A stretch of 64,000 nt of DNA from JAIBJN01 sp963842305 (GTDB taxonomy: Bacteria; Actinomycetota; Thermoleophilia; Gaiellales; Gaiellaceae): positions 1 through 64,000 of the forward strand of contig CAWJFW010000002.1 of the NCBI GenBank assembly GCA_963842305.1, written 5' to 3'. A program made the position numbers and the translations under genes. Of the stretch, positions 58,387 through 64,000 are shown piece by piece (the first letter of the stretch is position 1; each line of letters starts with the position of its first letter). Under the pieces are notes generated by a model. The model saw nothing but the letters and a program-made list of their open reading frames with translations. It was not told the origin of the DNA and did no database searches.

Positions 58387-60101
58387 CGGAGGAGGACGAA
58401 CGCGTCGACGGTGGTTCCGGGCCTCGCCCCCAGCGGGTGGACGGCGACCGAGTGCTTCCCGTCCCTGCGCCAGCTCCGCGCGAAGACGACTGTCCGTCGC
58501 GCCGTGTTGGACGAATAGAGGCTCACGGTTCCGGCGGGCCGGCCGTCGACGAAGACCCGTGCGCGCCCGCCTCCCGGTCCCGTGCGCGAGACCCAGGCGA
58601 CTCCGCGGCCCGTGAACGTCAACCGCGCGACCGCCTTGCCGCCCTTGGGCTTTCCGAGGCTTGATGCAGCGCCCCGACGACCGTGTTGCCAGCGGCCCCA
58701 ATAGGTGATTCGCGGGCTTCTGTCCTCGAGCACGCTGACAGAGAACGACGGCCCGAGCGCAGCCGGGCTCGCGTTCCCGGCCGCGTCATACGCGTGGACG
58801 AGGAAGCGGTACGTATGCCCTTTCTGCAGCCCGAGGACGGTCTGCGGCGCCGACGGGTTGGGAACGGGCACGAACTTCCACCTGTGGCCGTCGACGCTCT
58901 TCCAGAGCCAGTAGCCGACCACGTCGGCATCCCGTGAGGACCAGCGCAACCTCACCGGCACGCGGCCGCCGCCGATCGCGCCGACGACCATCGGCTTCGG
59001 CGCGGTCGGATGTGGAGCCCGGACGTCCCGAACCGCAGCCGGGCCCTCGGCCGTCAGGAAGCTGCTCGTCGCGATGTTCCAGTGATCTGCCAGATAGCTT
59101 CCGGCGGGCGGGTGCGTGTGGAAGTAGTCGTCGTGCCCGCAGTCGAGGAGCCTCTCGTGCGCAGCGCGGCACACCGACCTGAGGCGAACCTGGCGGCCGT
59201 GGGCCCAGACGAGCCCGTCGAGCACTCCGTCATCGTCGTAGCAGAGGACCTCGGCGTCGTCCGTGCAGTGGAAGTTGTCGTTCGCATTCGGAGCGCTCGG
59301 CTGCGCGCCGCCGAGGAGATGGACGAGCTCGTGCGCCTCGGTCGAGGGGTTGACGCCGCCCCAGCAGCCGCGATCGACCCGCGCCACCATGCCCGGCTGG
59401 CCGTCCCCGTTGTTCGCGTTGTCCGGAGAAGGCCTGTCGTCCGGCTTCACCGTGGCCACCCCGCAGAAGACATAGGCGTCGACCCAGACGAGGTACTTGC
59501 GGTCGGGGCGGTCGAAGCCCTGGGCCGCCAGGTCGGCGGCGGTGCCCGCGAGGCTGGAGACCCCGGCCGGCGAGAGCTCGACCTTCGCGACCTCGAGCGC
59601 GCAATCCCGGTCGGTCACGAACCGGACGTGGCGGACTCCGCCGGTTTCGGCCGCGCTGTCGTTGAAGGTCTCGTCGACGACCCCGGCCCAGAGCCTGATG
59701 AAGGGTGCGATCTCGTCGTAGTTGTCGCTTCTGCCCGGCTGATAGGCGTAGACAGCCTGGACGCGCTTGCCCGTGACCCCGTCACCGACGCAGGGGACGC
59801 CCCCCGCGAGCCCCGTAGCGTCGCCGCCTGCGGCGGTCGTCGACGCCGCGAGGTCCGCGAGCGAGCGCTCGCGGAGAACGTTGCGGCCGGGAGGCGAGGC
59901 GTCTGGGCCGTGCGTGCAGCCGAGCCGAGCTCCAGGGAGGAGGAGCTCGAAGCCTGTCTTGCACGGGCCGTCCTGCGCGCGCTGCAACCCGTTGTAGACC
60001 AGTCCGCGGGCCGGGTCCGCGGCGGGACGGCCGGGCGGCTGTGCCGCCGCGGAGCCCGCGAATATCAAGGTGACGAGAAAGAGGGCTGTGCTGACCTTCA
60101 T
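58383..60101 (-). CDS. Large secreted protein with HELVH motif and fibronectin-III-like domain
   Basis: 572 aa. Signal peptide KVSTALFLVTLIFAGSAAA. The first ~350 residues are Cys-rich and contain H257-E258-L-V-H261 within STEAHELVHLLGG, a zinc-protease-like HExxH. An FN3-like domain follows (PVRLRWSSRDADVVGYWLWK ... YRFLVHAYDAAGNASPAALG), then a beta-rich C-terminal domain (VAWVSRTGPGGGRARVFVDG) resembling carbohydrate-binding tails. The protease assignment rests on the motif alone; a third zinc ligand is not identified. Confidence 0.72.
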   Translation of the reverse strand: MKVSTALFLVTLIFAGSAAAQPPGRPAADPARGLVYNGLQRAQDGPCKTGFELLLPGARLGCTHGPDASPPGRNVLRERSLADLAASTTAAGGDATGLAGGVPCVGDGVTGKRVQAVYAYQPGRSDNYDEIAPFIRLWAGVVDETFNDSAAETGGVRHVRFVTDRDCALEVAKVELSPAGVSSLAGTAADLAAQGFDRPDRKYLVWVDAYVFCGVATVKPDDRPSPDNANNGDGQPGMVARVDRGCWGGVNPSTEAHELVHLLGGAQPSAPNANDNFHCTDDAEVLCYDDDGVLDGLVWAHGRQVRLRSVCRAAHERLLDCGHDDYFHTHPPAGSYLADHWNIATSSFLTAEGPAAVRDVRAPHPTAPKPMVVGAIGGGRVPVRLRWSSRDADVVGYWLWKSVDGHRWKFVPVPNPSAPQTVLGLQKGHTYRFLVHAYDAAGNASPAALGPSFSVSVLEDRSPRITYWGRWQHGRRGAASSLGKPKGGKAVARLTFTGRGVAWVSRTGPGGGRARVFVDGRPAGTVSLYSSNTARRTVVFARSWRRDGKHSVAVHPLGARPGTTVDAFVLLR

Positions 60102-60352
60102 CGCTTGCCCGGGAGCGGATTGGCGTCCAGGGAGTCGGCGCACCGGCTTTCATCCGGGATCCCTCGTTCGAGGACGAGGCGGGCTCATGGCCGAGGGCCG
60201 CAGCCGGTTCTCCCGCACTTTGCGGGGTTCGTCCGCCGACCCTGCTTGTATTCGGCGGGCGACACGTGTAAAAAGGCGGCGGGAGGCTCTCTTCCGCCTG
60301 CGGCAATTGGTGGAGAGGGAGACATCCAGCAGTCGAAAGGGAGAAGAGGCGC
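60102..60352 (+). promoter_or_regulatory. Control region of the first LPFTG gene: palindrome, promoter and structured leader
   Basis: Non-coding. Palindromic ATCCCTCGTTCGAGG at 60159-60173; promoter TTGTAT (60247-60252), 16-bp spacer, TAAAAA (60269-60274); then a leader in which CTCTC (60287-60291) can pair with GAGAG (60313-60317) around CTGCGGCAA. All three elements recur before the second LPFTG gene. AGAAGAGG is the ribosome-binding site before ATG 60353. Confidence 0.55.
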
Positions 60353-61023
60353 ATGAAGCGAATTTTCGCCGCCGTCACGGCGGCTCTAGCGGCGCTCGTT
60401 ATCGCAGCCCCCGCGAGCGCGCACCGCGCCGAGGTCCAGATCACCTGCGACTCGGTGACGTACATCTACTCCAATTTCCCGGCGGGAGTGACGGCGAGTT
60501 CCCAGGAGACTGTCACCGTGAACGGCTCGACGGTTCACAGCGGCACCTTCACCATCACGCCCCCGGGCGGCACGCACGTCATCCCCCTGACGATCGTCGG
60601 GGATGCCACGGTCGATGCCGACTGGACGTGGACATCCTCCGACCGGCCGCAGCCGGCTAGCGGCGGCGGCTCGGCGGACGTGAGCTGCGGCGGAAGCACC
60701 ACGGGCGGTACGACCGGCGGGGACACCACCGGCGGCGACACCACCGGCGGCGATACGACCGGCGGCGACACTACCGGTGGTCAGATACGACCGGTGGCAC
60801 GGGTACGGGTGGAACCGCCGGCACGGGTGGAACCGGCGGCACGACCGGAACCGGCACGACCGGGAGCGGTGGCGTCATCGGCAGCACGACCGGCGGATCG
60901 GGGAACACGAGCGGCGAGCTTCCGTTCACGGGCCTTCCGATCTGGGTCCCGATGCTCCTCGCGCTCGTCCTCCTCACGAGCGGCGGGTTCCTGCTTCGCC
61001 GCAAGCGCGACGATGTCTCCTAG
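60353..61023 (+). pseudogene. Secreted Thr/Gly-repeat protein with LPFTG sorting signal, frameshifted in this sequence
   Basis: Starts MKRIFAAVTAALAALVIAAP (signal peptide, cleaved near ASA), then an ~85-residue beta-type domain with two Cys (TCDSVTYIYSNF ... DVSCGG) and TTGGD repeats. The frame is lost at about 60782, where two extra bases (CA) interrupt a GGTGGTGATACG-like repeat. In the corrected frame it continues GGTGTGGTAGTGG-type linker and ends ELPFTGLPIWVPMLLALVLL plus RRKRDDVS: a sortase signal, membrane helix and positive tail. It is either inactivated, phase-variable or mis-assembled. Paralogous to the next gene. Confidence 0.7.
60709..60781 (+). repeat. 15-bp Thr-Thr-Gly-Gly-Asp tandem repeats (first LPFTG gene)
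   Basis: About four and a half near-copies of GGCGGCGACACCACC (variants ACG/ACT for Thr, GAT for Asp). The frameshift lies exactly at the 3' edge of the array. Confidence 0.8.
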
Positions 61024-61044
61024 CACGCGCTGATCGCGATTGAA

Positions 61045-61072
61045 CCCGGGGCGGCCTCAGGGCCGCCCCGGG
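61045..61072 (+). terminator. Strong G+C hairpin after the first LPFTG gene
   Basis: CCCGGGGCGGCC-TCAG-GGCCGCCCCGGG, a perfect 12-bp stem 22 nt after the stop. No T-run. Confidence 0.7.
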
Positions 61073-61087
61073 TCGTGCTCGAGGCAA

Positions 61088-61111
61088 GGCATCCCTCGAT
61101 CGAGGGATGCC
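61088..61111. promoter_or_regulatory. 24-bp perfect palindrome, candidate operator
   Basis: GGCATCCCTCGA followed by its exact complement TCGAGGGATGCC. Its core ATCCCTCGATCGAGG recurs (A/T changed) at 60159-60173 upstream of the paralogous gene. Confidence 0.55.
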
Positions 61112-61275
61112 CGGCTATCCCATGGGATGGTCCCGGTTGCCGTCGGCGGGGGTTCCGCGCGCCAGAGCTTGTATTTGTCCTGGCGCGTGCTACAGAGCGC
61201 TTAGGGAGGCTCCCTTCGGCTGCTGCGGCAACTCGGCGGATAGGGAGACCAATACGAAGTCGAAGGGGATGAGGG

Positions 61276-61922
61276 ATGAAGCGACTACTTGTTCTCGTCG
61301 CGGCTGCGCTGGCGATGCTGGCCCTGTCTGCGACGCCGGCTCTGTCGCACGGCGGTGGAGGCGAGCGATCAGTGTTCCGATCCGCAGGCGAGCTGGGGCG
61401 GCGGAGATCAGTGTGACGGTGACGACCAGTGTCCCGAGCTCAGCTGGGGCGGCGGCGGAGATCAGTGCGACGGTGACGACCAGTGTCCCGAGCTCAGCTG
61501 GGGCGGCGGCGGAGATCAGTGCGACGACGACTGCCCGAAGCTCAGCTGGGGCGGTGGCGGGCCTGACGACTGCGACCCGGGAACGACAACCGGCGGTGAC
61601 ACCACCGGAGGCGACACGACGGGCGGCGAAACCACCGGCGGTGACACCACGGGCGGCGACACGACCGGCGGCGATACCACCACCGGCGGTGAGACGACCA
61701 CGGGTGGCGACACAACCACCGGAGGGGGTACGACCGGCGGTGGCGGCGGCACGCGGTGGCGGAGGCGTCATCGGCAGCACGACGGGCGGCTCCCCCGGCG
61801 CCAATACGGGCGGCGAACTTCCGTTCACGGGCCTCCCGATCTGGTTCCCGATGCTTCTGTCAGCAGCGCTCCTCGTGAGCGGCGGATTCCTCCTGCGCCG
61901 CAGGCGCGGCGAGGCTTCCTAG
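61276..61922 (+). pseudogene. Second secreted repeat protein with LPFTG sorting signal, frameshifted twice in this sequence
   Basis: MKRLLVLVAAALAMLALSAT (signal peptide) is in one frame. From about 61360 the sense continues in the next frame as Cys-rich repeats (DQCDGDDQCPELSWGGGG) and then TTGGD/TTTGGE repeats. After about 61752 a third frame gives GGGGVIGSTTGGSPG and the end ELPFTGLPIWFPMLLSAALL with RRRRGEAS. Two small indels therefore separate signal peptide, repeats and sorting signal. If repaired it is a wall-anchored protein of about 215 aa with Cys-rich repeats, paralogous to the gene before. Confidence 0.7.
61406..61560 (+). repeat. 54-bp tandem repeat encoding Cys-rich units
   Basis: Units begin with GATCAG at 61406, 61460 and 61514; the first two are 54 bp and nearly identical, the third is shortened. 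Each full unit encodes DQC-DGDDQC-PELSWGGGG with two cysteines. A Thr/Gly 15-bp repeat array follows (about 61585-61745). Confidence 0.8.
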
Positions 61923-61947
61923 CCGGCGAAGCTCGGCCACGATCAAA

Positions 61948-61975
61948 AACGGGGCGGCCGCGCGGCCGCCCCGTT
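61948..61975. terminator. Terminator hairpin after the second LPFTG gene
   Basis: AACGGGGCGGCC-GCGC-GGCCGCCCCGTT, perfect 12-bp stem. AAAAA lies on its left side, so on the minus strand it would be followed by a T-run. Confidence 0.65.
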
Positions 61976-62014
61976 CACGAGGGCTTCGGGCGGCGAGTGT
62001 ATAAGGAGACTGGA

Positions 62015-62548
62015 GTGCAACAACGGCTCGAGTCGAGCCGCGCGGGACGCGCGGCAATCAGCGTCTTCATCGTCGTCACGCTCGTGAGCGTCGTCGTCTG
62101 GAACCTTCCTCCGTCCGAGATCAAGAATGAGGCGCTCGCGTTCACCGGGCCGTACATCCGGGCGACGGGCCTGAATCAGAACTGGGGCGTGTTCGCCCCT
62201 GACCCGCGGCGCCATACCCTCGAGCTCTACGCGCGCGTGCGCTACGCGGACGGGAGCGAAGAGGACATCTCTCTTCCCCGCGGCGGTCGCCTGGTCGGCG
62301 GCTACTGGGACTATCGGTGGCGGAAATGGGCGGAGTGGACGAGCGCCGACGACCACAGCGGGCTGTGGGAGCCCGCGGCCGACTGGTTCGCGCGGCGCGC
62401 CCGCGCCCAGGGGCGCAACCCCGTCAGCGTTTCGCTCGTTCGCCGCTGGCGCGAGCTGCTCCCACCCGGCCCGGGTCCGAGCGCGGGCGCGTTGCAGGAG
62501 TACGCGTTCTACACGTACCAGGTGCCGGCGGACGCGGGGGCACCGTGA
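62015..62548 (+). CDS. Membrane-anchored protein, DUF5819-like
   Basis: 177 aa from GTG 62015, with AAGGAGA 5 nt upstream. One transmembrane segment (AAISVFIVVTLVSVVVWNLP) and an extracytoplasmic domain with NQNWGVFAPDPRRHTLELYA, which I recall from DUF5819 proteins that accompany HTTM genes. First of at least four overlapping genes; its stop overlaps the HTTM start (GTGA). Confidence 0.72.
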   Translation: MQQRLESSRAGRAAISVFIVVTLVSVVVWNLPPSEIKNEALAFTGPYIRATGLNQNWGVFAPDPRRHTLELYARVRYADGSEEDISLPRGGRLVGGYWDYRWRKWAEWTSADDHSGLWEPAADWFARRARAQGRNPVSVSLVRRWRELLPPGPGPSAGALQEYAFYTYQVPADAGAP

Positions 62549-63492
62549 CGAAGGCCGCCGAGACCTGGGAGCGCTTCTGGTTCAGGGAGACCGAGACGTC
62601 GACGCTCGCCCTGTTCAGGATCGCCTTCGGCATCGTTGTGCTCGCCTGGACGATCTCGCTCGCGCCTGCGCTCTACTCGTTCTACGACGACCGGGGGATC
62701 CTCCCGGCCTACCCCGACGGTGGCACCGGAGCCTGGGGTCTTCTCCAGCTCAACTCGAGCGCCGCCGCGGTCACGATTCTCTATCTGCTCCTCCTCGTCG
62801 CCGCGCTATGCCTCGTCGTCGGTTTCAAGACCCGTCTCGCGGCCATCGTGGCCTTCGTATGCCTCATCTCGTTCGGTCGCCGGAACCCATGGGTGCTGAA
62901 CTCCGGCGACCTGCTGGTCTTCGTGCTCGCCTTCTACCTGATGCTCGCGCCGTCGGGCGCGGCGCTGTCCGTCGACCGCTGGCTCCAGGCGAGGTCACGC
63001 TTCTGGGAGTTTCCCCAGCGCTCGCTCTGGCCGCTTCGGCTCATCCAGGTCCAGGTGAGCCTCCTCTACTTCTTCGCCGTTTGGGAGAAGCTCCGCGGTG
63101 AGACGTGGAACGATGGGACGGCCGTCTCGTACGCCTTCCGCATCGAAGATCTCGAGCGGTTTCCGGTTCCGGGCTTCGTCACCGACTCGCTTCTGCTCGC
63201 GAACCTCCTGACCTACGGCACGCTGGCGATCGAGCTGTCGCTTGCGATCCTGGTCTGGAACCGAAGACTCCGCCCTTGGGTGCTTCTCCTCGGCGTGCTG
63301 CTGCACCTCGGCATCGCCTATGCGGTCCGGGTCGGCTTCTTCAGCGCGGCCGCCATCGTTGCGTACATCGCCTTCCTCCCGCCCGAGACGGTCAGCGAGT
63401 GGGTGTACCGCTTGCGGGACCGGACGGCGAAGAGCCGGCTCGCGTGGCTCGTCCCCCGTGTCGAGCCGGTCGAGCCCGGAGGTGGGTCGTGA
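62545..63492 (+). CDS. HTTM-domain integral membrane protein (vitamin K-dependent carboxylase-like)
   Basis: 315 aa with about seven to eight hydrophobic segments. FRIAFGIVVLAWTISLAPAL at the N-terminus, GFKTRLAAIVAFVCLISFGR, and WPLRLIQVQVSLLYFFAVWE with KLRGETWNDGTAVSYAF are typical of HTTM proteins, bacterial relatives of gamma-glutamyl carboxylase. Biochemical role in bacteria is unknown. GTG start overlapping the preceding stop; overlaps the DCC gene by GTGA. Confidence 0.85.
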   Translation: MTKAAETWERFWFRETETSTLALFRIAFGIVVLAWTISLAPALYSFYDDRGILPAYPDGGTGAWGLLQLNSSAAAVTILYLLLLVAALCLVVGFKTRLAAIVAFVCLISFGRRNPWVLNSGDLLVFVLAFYLMLAPSGAALSVDRWLQARSRFWEFPQRSLWPLRLIQVQVSLLYFFAVWEKLRGETWNDGTAVSYAFRIEDLERFPVPGFVTDSLLLANLLTYGTLAIELSLAILVWNRRLRPWVLLLGVLLHLGIAYAVRVGFFSAAAIVAYIAFLPPETVSEWVYRLRDRTAKSRLAWLVPRVEPVEPGGGS

Positions 63493-63914
63493 GCGAGGCG
63501 GTCCTCCTCTACGACGCGGATTGCGGCTTCTGTCGTTGGGCGGTCGATAAGCTTCTGGCTTGGGACCGGGCGGGCAGGCTGCGCCCAGCAGCCCTGCAGA
63601 GCCCGCAGGCCGACCAGCTGCTGCCCGGCCTGAGCGAGGAGACGAAGATGGCATCCTGGCACCTCGTGATCGACGGAAACGTCTATTCCGGCGGCGCCGC
63701 TGCGGCACCGCTCCTCCGGCTTCTTCCGGGCGGACGGCCCCTCGCACCGGTCGTCGCCGCGTTTCCCGGCGTGACCGATCACGCGTACCGGCTGGTGTCG
63801 CGTAACCGCGACCTCTTCGGGCGCCTCGCCGGAGCCCGGTGCGAGGTCGATCCGACCCGGCGTCGCGCGGCCGCCGTCGCCGATCCCGACGACAGCGCAA
63901 AGGTTGAGCGGTGA
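63489..63914 (+). CDS. DCC-family thiol-disulfide oxidoreductase (DUF393)
   Basis: 141 aa thioredoxin-like protein: LLYDADCGFCRWAVDKLLAW holds the DxxCxxC redox motif (C12, C15). DCC genes commonly sit beside HTTM genes; a redox-partner role is a plausible inference. GTG start at the HTTM stop (GTGA); overlaps the next gene in the same way. The Asp/Ala-rich C-terminus is variable. Confidence 0.87.
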   Translation: MSEAVLLYDADCGFCRWAVDKLLAWDRAGRLRPAALQSPQADQLLPGLSEETKMASWHLVIDGNVYSGGAAAAPLLRLLPGGRPLAPVVAAFPGVTDHAYRLVSRNRDLFGRLAGARCEVDPTRRRAAAVADPDDSAKVER

Positions 63915-64000
63915 CGAGACGTCGCATCGGTGTCGTTCTCGCGGTGCTCGGCGTCCTGGTCGCTGCCTACGCGGTCACGGTGGTGCTGTGGCGAGATCCC
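63911..64000 (+). CDS. N-terminus of a membrane-anchored protein, possibly a class E sortase (truncated by window end)
   Basis: Thirty codons are visible: basic MTRRRIG, a transmembrane helix VVLAVLGVLVAAYAVTVVLW, then RDP at the window edge. A single N-terminal anchor followed by W-x-DP is reminiscent of actinobacterial class E sortases (TM then WGDP). Its place behind two LPFTG proteins and the HTTM-DCC pair fits, but the catalytic part is outside the window. GTG start overlaps the DCC stop. Confidence 0.45.
   Translation, partial: MTRRRIGVVLAVLGVLVAAYAVTVVLWRDP

Larger units (their letters stand above)
61024..61275 (+). promoter_or_regulatory. Control region of the second LPFTG gene
   Basis: Holds a terminator hairpin (61045-61072), a 24-bp perfect palindrome (61088-61111), a 12-bp palindrome ATCCCATGGGAT (61117-61128), the promoter TTGTAT (61169-61174), 16-bp spacer, TACAGA (61191-61196), and a leader with CTCCCT pairing to AGGGAG around CTGCGGCAA. 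Ribosome-binding site GAAGGGGATGAGGG before ATG 61276. No coding signal. Confidence 0.55.

Noticed and set aside
56938..58701. A 587-codon minus-strand frame opposite lysS
   Set aside because: Antisense shadow; lysS shows all class II motifs.
60709..61745. CRISPR-like array
   Set aside because: The repeats are contiguous 15-bp and 54-bp coding units without unique spacers; they encode Thr/Gly/Asp and Cys-rich protein repeats.
60782..61755. Programmed ribosomal frameshifting in the LPFTG genes
   Set aside because: No slippery heptamer with downstream pseudoknot is evident and the three shifts are of different kinds, so indels or assembly errors are simpler.

Overview
The window is very G+C-rich DNA that looks like an actinobacterial chromosome. 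I would guess the class Thermoleophilia (Gaiellales/Solirubrobacterales-like), but only from gene content and architecture. Supporting points are the unbroken str-S10-spc-alpha ribosomal superoperon, zinc-binding forms of S14, S4, L24 and L36, an actinobacterial DUF2469 gene, frequent GTG/TTG starts, and many genes whose -10 box lies 6-9 nt before the start codon (leaderless mRNAs).

Layout. 1-20167: translation superoperon on the + strand, from a truncated rpsL through rpsG, fusA, tuf, the S10 and spc genes, secY, adk, map, rpmJ, rpsM, rpsK, rpsD, rpoA and rplQ. Neighbouring genes are mostly translationally coupled, often through a TAGTG junction. infA is missing between map and rpmJ, and a palindrome-bearing spacer splits rplR from rpsE. 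L22, S3, S17, S5 and L15 carry long low-complexity acidic or mixed-charge tails.

20128-33512: an ArsR/SRPBCC pair with a 33-bp palindromic operator shared with truA, a HAD phosphatase, ligA, a DacB-type carboxypeptidase, a LuxR-type response regulator, three secreted cell-wall proteins (one 3D-domain, two NlpC/P60), Ku, a small HTH gene behind a possible attenuator, an alpha/beta hydrolase, a NIF3 protein and tRNA-Pro(CGG).

33521-44153: mixed metabolism and envelope genes: a CoA-binding protein, nitrilase, HAD hydrolase, acyl-CoA dehydrogenase, VanW/G5 protein, thioesterase, DUF4349 lipoprotein, lipid kinase, purine nucleoside phosphorylase and a GNAT enzyme. Several convergent pairs share a CTAG stop overlap.

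44154-51613: tilS-hpt-ftsH-folP-folB-folK-DUF2469-coaX, a conserved block, ending at a convergent HTH/Clp-N regulator whose promoter carries a palindromic operator.

51677-60101: a 1194-residue cytoplasmic protein joining a class III cyclase, a STAND-type ATPase, a helical linker and an oligopeptide-binding (SBP family 5) domain; then a dihydrouridine synthase, greA, lysS and a secreted HELVH-motif protein.

60102-64000: two paralogous secreted proteins with LPFTG sorting signals, both frameshifted in this sequence and both preceded by a shared palindrome, promoter and structured leader, followed by a DUF5819-like/HTTM/DCC-thioredoxin-like/membrane-anchor operon that runs off the window. This cell-surface cluster and the cyclase-STAND-SBP fusion are the least ordinary parts of the window.
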